A stretch of DNA of 64,000 nucleotides from Apodemus sylvaticus (Eukaryota; Chordata; Mammalia; Rodentia; Muridae). Positions 12,515-22,764 of the stretch are shown piece by piece; position 1 is the first letter of the stretch, and every line of letters begins with the position of its first letter. The notes under the pieces were generated by a model that saw nothing but the letters and a program-made list of their open reading frames with translations, made no database searches and was not told the DNA's origin. A program made the position numbers and the translations under genes. Location of the stretch: NCBI RefSeq assembly GCF_947179515.1, contig NC_067474.1, positions 94,305,324 through 94,369,323 on the forward strand, in the 5' to 3' direction.

Positions 12515-13397
12515 TCCATAGGACCTGAGCTGGAACTAATCTGAAAACCTCCTCCCGGAAGACAAGAGGTGCTTGGTAAGCATCTAAGGTTAAACAGTCC
12601 GTGGTTCTCAGCTGTCAGAGTCCATCCACTGAATACACTGTTGTCCCTTCTGCCGTGTGTTTCTACTCTTATCTCCTGCCCTTGCACACCCACCACCACC
12701 CTGTACACTCCACTAATCCCAGCACTATCTCAACAGCAAATCCAAGCAAAGCTTGAATGGCATACAACTCCTGTCACGGTGGTAATACTCAAGTAGTTCT
12801 TGGCTATTTACCGTTTCCCATTCAGCTGCAAACATCCATCACTGTTATTTCCACTGCAAATCCCATACAAATGTAGCAGTTCTGGTACTGGAATGTGAGT
12901 ATGATATGGGAAATAATTAACTACTATCTATGTTCTTGAAGAAATTACATGTAGTTTAATTCTTGCCAAATCAATTACTCTATCCATTTAGCTCACCCTA
13001 CTTAGTGCATTATAGAGAACAACGAACTAGCATTTTCAATTTTTAAAATGTATAAGCTGTCATTACACTTTAATCTATAAAAATAGAGTTAAGTAATTGT
13101 TCTGGAGTACCCCCAAATATTCCTCTCTGTAGACGAGTCAGCGTATTTACAACAGTATTTCATCCTTGTAGCAGTGGTAGGGTGAGGAGTTCTGTTCCTT
13201 CTGTTATTTACATGGAAGTAGATACTTTAAAGACTTTTGGAATTTTTTTTTCTGTTTTTCCATTTCCTTCCAGGGACCTTTGCCAGATAAATTTCCATGC
13301 CCATTGTATCCCCTAACTTTTTCTGAAAATTATCTCACATACACTCAGATAGCTTTCACTACTATATCCCGTACCAATGGCCTGTATTACTGTCAGA
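12515..13397. other. Single-copy noncoding interval
   Basis: Contains a short ACC-rich patch near 12690-12705, otherwise nothing recognised. Paired short open frames around 12508-12796 lack recognisable content. Confidence 0.5.
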
Positions 13398-13605
13398 AGC
13401 AAGGAGTTTGGAACAAATGCTCTGCAGCCAGACTCACTGAGTCCTACGACTAAGGAACCATATGACCTTAGATGATTTGTTTATGGCTCACAGCTTCCTC
13501 ATCTATGAAACAAGCGATTAAGACAATTGAGTGAGTTAATTTGTATAAAGTGCTTCACATGATGCGTGCTGCTTAAATGGCTGCCGTTATCACCATTATG
13601 ATATT
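13398..13605 (+). mobile_element. MIR (mammalian-wide SINE) relic
   Basis: The MIR pattern is recognisable in order: a ctctgcagccagact block (about 13420), accatatgacctta (about 13456), a conserved core gcttcctcatctatgaaa (about 13492), a gagtgagttaat block, and a taaagtgcttcacatgatg block (about 13546). Divergence is high, as expected of a family older than the placental radiation. It implies this segment predates rodent origins. Confidence 0.8.
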
Positions 13606-14371
13606 GTCAGATGTACCTACAGCTTTGTCATTGCAGTAAGTTAGACGCTGAGAAGTAAAGGCACATAGCAGAAAGAATAACTAGTAACTAAAGAATAACT
13701 ATAGACAAGGATCAGGGGTCACAGTACTTGTGGAAATGCAGTGAACTGAAGAAAGAACAGTGAATTCAGTGGGTGGAATCTGAAGGCTGAGAACGATTGC
13801 TTGGTTCCCCTTGGAAGCTGACCTGGTGCCATCTGGTACCATGAAAACTTGTCCTCAGGGAGGAAGGTTTCAGGTTAGTCCTTTGGACCATAGTCCATGG
13901 TATCTTCAGCAATAGGGATGTACCTGACACCTCATGGGGTAACAAAGTCTGATAGAAATACTCTGTAATGTTTTCGGGGCCTCTTGAATAACCTTGAGCA
14001 ACAACTTGAAAGATGGCTTTTCTTTCCTAGTAATGGAGATTTGTTAGACAGTCTATGGATCTTTGAGGCACATTGTCAGCCCAAATAGAAAAATTGTATT
14101 CAAAGTATATGTGTATTTCTATCCCTACTTATGTATATTGTGGGTATGTTTTGATAATTAATGGTATGATTCCATATGATCTTTCAGACATTCTTACTCT
14201 TAGGTTATCCTTTCTTCTCCATTTATTTCCTCATTAGAGACCCCCTCATTTTTCCTATTTCCCATTTCAGATCACATGTAGCCTGTAGCCTGCTATTCCC
14301 ATCTATTGCTCCTCCACTCTGCAAGCCTTCTTTTTTCAAAAACTTTCCTAGGTTCTACACAAACATAGTTT
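13606..14371. other. Single-copy noncoding interval
   Basis: No gene or transposon recognised. Confidence 0.5.
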
Positions 14372-14593
14372 TCTAAATATTACCTGAACAAGGATGACAT
14401 CAGTATACACACTAATGTGGAAAGAGAAAGGTCACAATACCTCAACCTTGTTGCAATCGGAAGTACTACCTGATGAGAGCAGGAGAAATAGTCCTCCTCA
14501 GGGAAGAACAAACCAACTGGGCATCTACTATCAAATGGCCAGCCCTCAATCATATATACAAGTAACATATGGGCTGAGTATGTTGTATTTATG

Positions 14594-14656
<63 letters not shown>

Positions 14657-14672
14657 TACACACACACACACA

Positions 14673-14705
<33 letters not shown>

Positions 14706-14710
14706 GCCCT
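14372..14710 (+). mobile_element. Older L1 (Lx-type) 3' UTR fragment with CT/CA tail
   Basis: The sequence follows the Lx-type L1 3' UTR: acaaggatgacatc, then gagcaggagaaatagtcc, cagggaagaac and atggccagccct, then a long microsatellite where the family carries a variable TATG/CA region. The CT run (about 14596-14635) and CA run (about 14636-14705) are unusually long and pure. Open frames across it are repeat artefacts. Confidence 0.7.
14596..14705. repeat. Compound CT then CA microsatellite
   Basis: About 40 bases of CT are followed by about 70 bases of CA with a few CATA interruptions. Pure enough to be highly length-polymorphic. Confidence 0.95.
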
Positions 14711-14744
14711 TTTTATCTTTATTTTTTCACTATTGGCAACTAAC

Positions 14745-14920
14745 CAGAGTTTACTCTATGCCAGACAAGCATCTCGCCACTGAGCTGCCCACTCAATCCC
14801 TCTATTTTTTTTTATCTCTGAAACAATCTTGCCAAATCTGCCAGCTTGTTATATAATTCAGACTAGCCTTAGTCTGTAATCCTCCTGCCTAAACTTGCAG
14901 AGCAGCTGGGATTACCAGTT
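14745..14920 (-). mobile_element. B4/B1-ID type SINE, minus strand, degenerate
   Basis: An ID-like complement (about 14751-14800, with the catctcgccactgagctgc pattern) is followed by a poly(T) and a degenerate B1-like complement (about 14806-14915: agactagcctt, cctcctgcct, gggattacca). This arrangement fits the composite B4 class. It is strongly diverged and no duplications were found. Confidence 0.6.
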
Positions 14921-14935
14921 TGGTCAACACATTTG

Positions 14936-14962
14936 ATACATCTATGTATGTATGTGTGTATC

Positions 14963-15015
<53 letters not shown>

Positions 15016-15137
15016 GTATCTATGTATCTATCTATATATGTATTTTTGTATCTATGTATCTATCTATATCTATCTATCTATGTATCTATGTACCTATGTC
15101 TCTGTCTGTCTGTATGTATGTATGTATCTATCTATTT
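14936..15137. repeat. CTAT tetranucleotide array with TATG/TGTC variants
   Basis: About thirteen uninterrupted CTAT units (about 14963-15014) lead into mixed tatctatg, TATATC and TGTC/TATG units. All three plus-strand frames stay open through the array, producing meaningless Ile/Tyr/Leu/Ser-rich frames. A strong candidate for a polymorphic STR. Confidence 0.95.
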
Positions 15138-16650
15138 AATTTGTAAAAAATGGGAAATCCTTCATCCACAAATAAAACCTATGAGTAGATAACCTTGAAT
15201 CAAGCAAGTCTGTGTAGCTAGTACCCAGACAATGGACAGAGGAATAAATGGGTTTCTTAATGACTTTAAGCAGTGAGTGGTTGCTATGATTGAACTTCCC
15301 TTCATTTGTATTAGCTTGGTCCATATGCTTCATACACTTTATAGCATTTATAAACACTAGATAATGGTTTTCAGTGAGCTCTGCTACATTGTCCCAACCA
15401 GTGGATCATAGAAGACTTTCCAGGTCAGTCTAGGGTAAAGAGAAGGCACCTATGCTGCCTACCTTTCCCTGCCCGTAAGTCATCTAGGGAAGCTCTGGTT
15501 TTGTTAGTTTTGTAAACTGATTGTAAGAATTAGGGAATAAACAGGAGTCAGCTGTTTGAAAATATGGCAGGAAGAAATGCACAGGATCAAGAAGACTATA
15601 TGTCATCTCTAAGTATCACTTTAAAATACTATACAGATCAGACTGGAGGACCTTTAACTTGAACTTTCATTTATTTTTCTATTATAATTTCATGTGTTAG
15701 ATAAAGCATGGGAATTTGTTACAGACTCCTCAGGCAGCAATACAAACATGCTATGAATGTTTATGCTTCTCGTCATAATTTGTTTCAAAACAAAGGCTCT
15801 GTGCTTGTTGTTGGGTGTCATAGACCACAGGTGACAGAGCTAGCTCCTGCCCTTCAGCAGTTTACAGCCATTACAGAAGGCTCCAGCAGCCAAGCCACAG
15901 GGCTATGTGTTTTCAGGGTACTAATTCCTAGATCTTGTTTCCCTCCCAAAAGGCAATGCGCTTCATTTTATCTCTTCTCTGGCGGGATTCATGTTGCCCT
16001 TTGTTAGGGATTCTAGAGCAAGGTTCACATGCATGACAATCGAAATCACAACATAATTTTATGAGTGTTTTATGGAGTGTTTGTCCTATTCTGATTTCAT
16101 ATTTATTCAGTTGGAGTGAAGAATGGAAGGAAGAGGCCTCGATGATCAGTTAGTGCCTGATCCTAGCCAAGCGTCCCACCAACTGGAGCTTTCCTGTTTT
16201 CAACACCTTTGACAGTCACCTTGGTCCTCCCAACTGTCAGGCTCATTCCTTCCCCATCTGCTCAGCTGACACTGATGGTGTCACTGAATTTTTGTTTTCA
16301 TACCTCTTCAAAGGTAAATATTGTTTTCCTTTTGGTGCTTTCTCAGAACTCATACCTGTCATCATTGGCATGACTGCTACTAGCCTTTATCCTTAGTTAG
16401 GTTTCATTTTCCAGCGACCTAGTGGCTGTTTGAGAACTCCTTTCAGACAAGTATATATACATGTTTTGGGCTGGAGGAAATAGTGTTGGCTTTTACATTA
16501 CAACTTACTTTAATTAATAAAGCCATTCAACTTTTTATATTTCTTTGTCCTTATATCTTCACTGGAGTACTTAAACCACCTCAATTAAAATAAATATATC
16601 TAAAATAGGAATTCCCGGATTTTCTAACTTTTTAAATAAAAGTTTCCATG
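15138..16650. other. Single-copy noncoding interval
   Basis: No transposon or gene recognised. A 99-codon open frame at 15708-16007 has no recognisable domain. The interval ends at the A-rich target site of the next L1. Confidence 0.5.
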
Positions 16651-16667
16651 AAAAAAATTGAGCGTGG
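16651..16667. repeat. Target-site duplication, left copy (L1 16668-17858)
   Basis: The 17-base sequence aaaaaaattgagcgtgg is repeated exactly at 17859-17875. An A-rich left edge is the usual L1 endonuclease preference. Confidence 0.92.
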
Positions 16668-17616
16668 CAAATCCAAATGGATCAAGGACCTCCACATAAA
16701 GCCAGACACTCTGAAGCTAATAGAAAAGAAACTGGGGAAGACCCTTGAGGACATCGGTACAGGGAGAAAGTTTCTGAACAGAACACCAATAGCGTATGCT
16801 CTAAGAGCAAGAATTGACAAATGGGACCTCATAAAATTACAAAGTTTCTGTAAGGCAAAGGACACCATCAAGAGGACAAATCGGCAACCAACAAATTGGG
16901 AAAAGATCTTCACCAATCCTACATCAGATAGAGGGCTAATATCCAATATATATAAAGAACTCAAGAAGTTAGACTCCAGAAAACCAAACAACCCTATTAA
17001 AAAATGGGGTACAGAGTTAAACAAAGAATTCTCACCTGAAGAACTTCGGATGGCGGAGAAGCATCTTAAAAAATGCTCAACTTCATTAGTCATTAGGGAA
17101 ATGCAAATCAAAACAACCCTAAGATTTCATCTTACACCAGTCAGAATGGCTAAGATTAAAAATTCAGGAGACAGCAGGTGTTGGAGAGGGTGTGGAGAAA
17201 GAGGAACACTCCTCCACTGCTGGTGGGGTTGCAAATTGGTACAACCACTCTGGAAAGCAGTCTGGCGGTTCCTCCGAAAACTGGGCACCTTACTTCCAGA
17301 AGATCCTGCTATACCACTCCTGGGCATATACCCAGAAGACTCCCCACCATGTAATAAGGATACATGTTCTACTATGTTCATAGCAGCCCTATTTGTAATT
17401 GCCAGATGCTGGAAAGAACCCAGGTATCCCTCAACAGAAGAGTGGATGCAAAAAATGTGGTATATCTACACAATGGAGTACTATTCAGCCATTAGAAACA
17501 ATGAATTCATGAAATTCTTAGGCAAATGGATGGAGCTAGAGAATATCATACTAAGTGAGGTAACCCAGACTCAAAAGGTGAATCATGGTATGCACTCACT
17601 AATAAGTGGATATTAA
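16668..17616 (+). pseudogene. L1 ORF2p C-terminal fragment, open frame
   Basis: About 315 codons of ORF2p sense sequence remain open from the truncation point to the natural stop at 17614-17616. The L1 ORF2 protein is an endonuclease/reverse transcriptase; this piece lies downstream of both catalytic domains. It retains the C-terminal Cys/His motif (CWRGCGERGTLLHCWWGC, about 17175-17230) that family knowledge links to nucleic-acid binding. The upstream ATG at 16648 lies in flanking DNA, so the open frame is a chance fusion and not an L1 start. No promoter is present, so expression would have to come from read-through. Confidence 0.92.
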
Positions 17617-17858
17617 CCTAGAAAACTGGAATACCCAAAACATAATCCACACATCAAATGAGGTACAAGAAGAAAGGAGGAGTGGCCCCTGGTTCTGGAA
17701 AGACTCAGTGAAACAGTATTCAGCAAAACCAGAACGGGGAAGTGGGAAGGGGTGGGTGGGAGGACAGGGGAAGAGAAGGGGGCTTGCGGGACTTTCGGGT
17801 AGTGGGGGGGCTAGAAAAGGGGAAATCATTTGAAATGTAAATAAATTATATCGAATAA
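16668..17858 (+). mobile_element. 5'-truncated L1, plus strand, well preserved
   Basis: Begins inside ORF2 and runs through the C-terminus and the full mouse L1Md-type 3' UTR (gggaagtgggaaggggtggg block, about 17739) to the AATAAA and poly(A) near 17853-17865. Exact 17-base target-site duplications flank it. No inversion. The quality of the reading frame and of the duplications suggests one of the youngest insertions here. Confidence 0.96.
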
Positions 17859-17875
17859 AAAAAAATTGAGCGTGG
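17859..17875. repeat. Target-site duplication, right copy (L1 16668-17858)
   Basis: Exact repeat of 16651-16667, merging at its left with the poly(A) tail. Confidence 0.92.
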
Positions 17876-18346
17876 GCTATCTGTGACTAAACCCGCCTCT
17901 TTGATGACTTCATATTTAAGTGTCTATACATATAGATTAACTTCCACTCATTGACTTAATGCTGGATAACGAGAACCAGGAAAAAGGTTAATTTGTACCT
18001 TTGGGCCATAAATTTTATCAAAATTGAACATGTTTTTTATCTGCAGTAGGTAGCTCATGCTCTAACATCAAGAGGTCTCAGAGGCTACTGCTAGCCAAGA
18101 ACCTTCTGGACTAGGGATTCCTGAACTTTGCTGCAGGTTTGCTTGTCCCTAGGTTCATTTTCAGCGCTCCTGATTCCTCTCGCCTAAGCTGGAGCTTACG
18201 ATGTCACCTCTCCTTACAATCTCTGACTATAATTTTTTTTTACTGTCACATTTTCTCCATGACACAGAAGTAGAAGGAAACAGGGGCTCTTAGTTTTCAC
18301 AATTTACTTTCCTATAGTAATTAATGTCTGTGCTTTTTACCCACAG
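17876..18346. other. Single-copy noncoding interval
   Basis: No repeat recognised. Its right end becomes pyrimidine-rich and forms the acceptor-like tract of the candidate exon that follows. Confidence 0.5.
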
Positions 18347-18396
18347 AAACCTTTGTTCAAACAAAATATCATGCTGCAGTCAAATTTGGGAAACCG
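18347..18396 (+). other. Candidate internal exon (50 bp), unidentified gene
   Basis: A pyrimidine tract ending tgctttttacccacag precedes position 18347, and a near-consensus donor ccggtaagtat starts at 18397, so the enclosed 50 bases look like an internal exon. All three plus-strand frames are open through it. A G-rich run at 18416-18437 just inside the putative intron resembles known intronic splice enhancers. The segment matches no transposon I recognise, unlike most of this window. I cannot name a gene from 16 codons in any frame. It could be coding, untranslated, or a chance decoy exon; mammalian introns contain many of those. Confidence 0.4.
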
Positions 18397-18415
18397 GTAA
18401 GTATCCAGCTGCCCT

Positions 18416-18437
18416 GGGGGTGGGGGTGGGGTTGGGA
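18416..18437 (+). promoter_or_regulatory. G-run cluster, possible G-quadruplex or splice enhancer
   Basis: Four G-runs of three to five bases separated by single T or TT form a good intramolecular G-quadruplex pattern. It sits 20 bases after the GT of the candidate donor at 18397, where GGG motifs often help 5' splice-site use. Function is inferred. Confidence 0.5.
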
Positions 18438-19265
18438 GAGGGCTGAGGCCTAGGCTGGAACCACCTGTGACCATACCTGGCCCACAGGGGTTTCCTCATC
18501 CTTGGGGCAGGACCTGGAAGCTGATTCCTGCAGATTCTGGCTGTCCTTTTGAACCATCCAAGGAGCTTCTTTACAATACCCATCCCATGTCTCACCTCAG
18601 AATCTGACCTAACCATGCATTTGGGATGTAGACAGCAGTTTGTTTTCTTCCTGGCTTCGAAAATGCAAACGTAATACCACTGATAAGAATGCTCTTTAAA
18701 CCAGGGCTTCTTAAAATACTCTAGTTCTAACTGTGAACTAGGAGTGTGGCCCCAGCATCCACTTGTCCATCACACCCACAAGGCAATGCTGCTTTGTGGC
18801 TCTTGGGAAAAGGTTTTGGAGTTCCAGTGCTCTGAAGAACAGGTGAAATTAGACAGGATCATTCCACATCTGGAAGAGTGGAAGTTCAAGAAGAACTCGG
18901 CCTCCACTGCGTCTTTTATAACCATTTTTTTCTGACTTACAAAGTTCAATTTTAACTTATAGCAGGCTTTGGGGCTCCTCCTTTGATTAAGCTTTTATTC
19001 CTAAATCCACCACAGTGTTTCATTGGGCAATAAGTTGTACTAAGTCCAGTTTTCCTGAATTATAAGAACAATGTTTGGTTCTTCCCCTACCCCCCCCCCA
19101 AAGAGCCTTTAGTTTCTCACAAAATTTAGGAAAGGCTGTTTCATCTGAAAATAAAATCACAACTCTGTGAGGGCTAACAATCATCCCATCTGCCTTAACA
19201 GGGATTTGTAAAGCTGTGAGGAAACACCAGGGTCAAGGCATTTATAGAAGAAAACATTTCAATTA
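18438..19265. other. Single-copy noncoding interval
   Basis: No repeat family recognised. A run of nine C lies near 19091-19099. The 78-codon minus-strand frame at 18380-18616 is driven by the G-rich patch and has no recognisable domain. Confidence 0.5.
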
Positions 19266-19279
19266 TGAGCTTGCTTATT
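19266..19279. repeat. Target-site duplication, left copy (L1 19280-20783)
   Basis: tgagcttgcttatt is repeated exactly at 20784-20797, bracketing a minus-strand L1. Confidence 0.9.
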
Positions 19280-20783
19280 TTTTTTCCTTTTTTAAAGTTT
19301 TTTTTTTTAATTTTCTATATTCTTTATTTACATTCCAAATACTGTCCCCTTTCCCAGTTCCACCCTCCCCATCGGTCTCATAAGCCTTCTTCCCACCGCC
19401 CATTTCTCAATCACTCCCCTCACATTTCTCTGTCCTGGTACTGCCCTACAATCCTGGATCAAGTCTTTTCAGAACCAGGGCCCTTTCCTTCCTTCTTGGG
19501 AATGATTTGATATGCTAATTGTGTGTTGAGAATTCAGAGCTTCTGGGCTAATTAATATCCACTTCTCAGTGATTGCATTCCATGTGTATTCTTTTGTGAT
19601 AGGGTTACTTGACTTAGGATGATATTTTCCAGTTCCAACCATTTGCCTAAGAATTTCATGAATTCATTGTTTTTAATTGCTGAGTAGTATTCCATTGTGT
19701 ATATATACCACATTTTCTGTATCCATTCCTCCATTGAGGGACATCTGGGTTCTTTCCAACTTCTGGCTATTATAAATAAGGCTGCTAGGAACATAGTAGA
19801 GCATGTGTCCTTATTGCATTCCGGGGAATCCTCTGGGTATATGCCCAGGCATGGTATAGCAGGGTCCTCTGGAAGTGTCATGCCCAGTTTTCTGAGGAAC
19901 CACCAGACTGATTTCCAAAGTGGCTGTACCATCTTGCAATCCCACCATCAGTGGAGGACTGTTTTTCTTTCTCCACATCCTTGTTAACACCTGCTGTCTC
20001 CTGATTTTTTTAACCTTAGCCATTCTGACTGGTGTGAGGTGAAGTCTCAGGGTTGTTTTGATTTGCATTTCCCTAATGATTAATGATGTTGAACATTTCT
20101 TAAGGTGCTTCTTAGCCATCTGAAGTTCTTCAGGTGAAAATTCTTTGTTTAGCTCTGTACCCCATTTTAAATAAGGTTATTTGGCTCTCTGAGGTCTAAT
20201 TTCTTGAGTTCTTTGTATATATTGGATATTAGCCCAATGTAGGGTTGGTGAAGATCCTTTCCCAATTTGTTGGTTGCCGTTTTGTCCTTTGCTTTACAGA
20301 AACTTTGTAATTTTATGAGGTCCCATTTGTCAATTCTTGATCTTAGAGCGTGAACTGTTGGTGTTCTGTTTAGGAACTTTCCCCCTGTACCCATGTCCTC
20401 AAGGGTCTTCCCCAGTTTCTTTACTATTAGTTTCAGTGTGTCAGGTTTTATGTGGAGGTCCTTGATCCACTTGGAGTTGATCTTAGTACAAGGAGATAAG
20501 AATGGATCAATTCACATTCTTTTGCATGCTGACCTCCAATTGAACAAGCACCATTTGTTGAAAAGGCTATCTTTTTTCCACTGGATGTTTTCAGTTCCTT
20601 TGTCAAAGATCAAGTGACCATAGGTGTGTGGGTTCATTTCTGGGTTTTCAATCCTATTCCATTGGTCCACTTGCCTGTCACTGTACCAATACTATGCAGT
20701 TTTTAACACTATTGCTGTGTAGTAAAGTTTGAGGCCTGGGATACTGATTCCCCCAGAAGTTCTTTTACTGTTGAGAATAGTTT
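19280..20783 (-). mobile_element. 5'-truncated older L1, minus strand
   Basis: A T-rich tail (19280-19315) is followed by the complement of an L1 3' UTR (with an attccaaatactgtcccc end unlike the L1Md tails) and about 1.2 kb of ORF2. Perfect 14-base duplications flank it. Minus-strand ORF2 pieces remain open at 19552-19932, 19811-20119 and 20167-20394 but in different frames, so several frameshifts separate them. 3' UTR differences place it in an older subfamily than the 16.7-kb or 35-kb copies, although its flanking duplication is intact. Confidence 0.93.
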
Positions 20784-20797
20784 TGAGCTTGCTTATT
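20784..20797. repeat. Target-site duplication, right copy (L1 19280-20783)
   Basis: Exact copy of 19266-19279 at the truncated 5' side of the element. Confidence 0.9.
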
Positions 20798-20819
20798 CAA
20801 AGCCTTTGTTCATGATCAT

Positions 20820-21072
20820 CTAGGTGGAGATCATGGTGGCAGCCAGGTGCTGGACAAGGAACTGAAACCTCAAAAGATGATCAGCAAGTTGTAGACAGAG
20901 ACTAGACCAAGTTTGGCCTTTAGAAAACTCAAAAGTCAGTCCTCAGTGACACACAGGCCACACCTACCCCCAACAAAGCCACACCTCCTAGTCTTTTCCA
21001 TAAAGTTCCGTTAAGGACCAAGCATTGAAACATATGAGCTAATGGGGACCACTCTCATTCAAGTCACAAGCT
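20820..21072 (-). mobile_element. ORR1-type (ERVL-MaLR) LTR relic, minus strand
   Basis: The complement of rodent ORR1 LTR landmarks is visible: gtgacacac (about 20948), ccacacctcctagtc (about 20980), ctcattcaa near the LTR start (about 21055). The matching landmarks occur in plus orientation at 41618-41660 in this window, giving an internal cross-check. The 3' half of the LTR is missing or unrecognisable and no paired internal region was seen. Subfamily uncertain. Confidence 0.65.
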
Positions 21073-21467
21073 GATTGTGATTAATATGGCTTTAGTCATG
21101 ACTCAGTATTTCAGAAAACAGACTGAATGAGAAATATACTCACCACAAATGTTAAGAATAAAATAGGCGTGGTCTCACTTTTGTTGAGCAGGTCATAATA
21201 AATAGCTGTTGGTTACACCTAAGATATTTGTAGCATTTCTGAAACCTTGTGGTTATTGTGCTCTTCTGGGTATTGATGTTGTATATAAGCATCATAGCTG
21301 TGTAGGATCGTTGCTTACCTCCTTTCTTTGGAACCTTGCATGGTGTCTTCTGGTACTAGAAACCTAACTAACTAATTATGGTTAGAGGAGGAAAACCTAC
21401 AACCACTAATTTACTAAGCCAGCATAATTCCTAACAACATTATATAAACATCTGTCCTTCTATCCAC
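21073..21467. other. Single-copy noncoding interval
   Basis: No gene or repeat recognised. Confidence 0.45.
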
Positions 21468-22232
21468 AGATAAAAACACAAAAAACCTTCTCATCAATGA
21501 AGTTTTTAACATACAGAGACCACTACAGAAAACCACAACCAACCAAAATGAAACATTGTGGAACCCAGTCTCAGTGGATCAATTTACCAAATGTTCTCAT
21601 TTACTGTGTAAAGGGAAATAGGACTATTTTAAGGGTCTGTGGATCAGGAAATGGTGCAATTGTGTTTTCTAGTTAAATCAGAAGCTACACCAACAAAGTT
21701 TCACCAACATGGCCTCCCAAACATGAGCTAAAAAGGACAACACCAATGAATATACAAAACTGGATGGAGAAAAGCCCACAAAGCTTCAGTCCTACAAAGA
21801 ACTACAGTCAAATGAGAAAAACTAGGCACTATGGAGTGGTCTTTCCCAAGGAAGGGCACACCAATTAGCTGTAGAGTGCCAAACAGCCATCCATAAAACA
21901 CACACACACATAACATTATACAGATCAAACAGGTTATATTTAGGAATGAAAGCACAGAAATTAGAGACCAATATAATTTATGAACATAAACACAAATATT
22001 CTTAGTAAAATACACAGTTCAAGAACATATCAAAAAGATGAGTCACTGTGTGTATATGTATGTGTGTGTGTGTGTGTGTGTGTGTCTTTGGAGGGAAGAA
22101 AGCAAAGGCAGAGACATTGTGAATAAAGACTAATCTTAAAAAAAATTAAATCAAAGCAGTAAGGAGGAGGAGGAGGAAAAGGAGAAAACAAAGAGGAAAG
22201 GAGGGAAGGAGGAGAAAGAGAAAGAAGTCAAG
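21468..22232 (+). mobile_element. Older L1 (Lx-type) 3' UTR
   Basis: Landmarks of the Lx-type 3' UTR appear in order: accacaaccaacc (about 21530), gtggaacccagtctcag (about 21558), tcagaagctacacc (about 21678), ctcaccaacatg-like text, aaaagcccacaa (about 21770), ggaagggcacaccaatta (about 21850), then a TG microsatellite (22046-22086) and a purine-rich tail (about 22155-22225). ORF2 is not attached. It shares this arrangement with fragments at 14372 and 42555. Confidence 0.75.
22046..22086. repeat. TG microsatellite
   Basis: TGTATATG units followed by a pure TG run inside the variable region of the Lx 3' UTR. Confidence 0.9.
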
Positions 22233-22504
22233 CTGTACCTCTAGCCCCAGCCAGGAGCTGTATCTCTGAGCTCTTGTGACATGCCTAACAGGTATTTGTG
22301 TGCTAGTTCAAAAAGTCTTTCTAGTCCCTTGTCCCATCCTTCCTTTCTATCCTAGGTCAAGCTGGGAACTGTACAGGGTCCTTTCTTACATCTCACCCTA
22401 GGACTTCTGCAGTATCCTTAAGACCAGATCTCATTATACATCACACTAGCTATTAGTAGATTGAAGTTACCACAGTGTCTCCAATCAATAATTAACACTG
22501 GTCT
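22233..22504. other. Single-copy or highly degraded interval
   Basis: No feature recognised between the Lx tail and the HAL1-like fragment. Confidence 0.4.
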
Positions 22505-22764
22505 GCTCATTCCTTCCTGACTTGAAATGAACAGAGTTTGGGAAACAGCACAAACATAACCAAACTTCTACCTAATAAATGTATGCTAGAATCACATATC
22601 AGACATACAACCAATAAACAAAATTCAAATTCCCAGGCCCTATCAAAAAAACACAAACAATATGGAAGACCAAGACAATACATTCCTTCCAAACACTACC
22701 TGTCCTATCTATGTTCTCCAATGAAAGTTAGTTCAATAAAACTGAAGACATGTAATTTAAAAGA
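22505..22764 (+). mobile_element. Possible HAL1 (half-L1) fragment
   Basis: The segment carries blocks resembling rodent HAL1, the L1 relative that carries only ORF1: acaaacaatatggaaga (about 22655), tatgttctccaatgaaagtta (about 22710) and acatgtaatttaaaagaatga (about 22748). The match is from recognition of these short blocks; divergence is large and no ORF is preserved. It directly abuts the next L1 fragment. Confidence 0.4.

Noticed and set aside
16648..17616. 322-codon open frame as a novel gene
   Set aside because: All but the first few codons are the ORF2 C-terminus of a truncated L1 with exact target-site duplications; the ATG is from flanking DNA.
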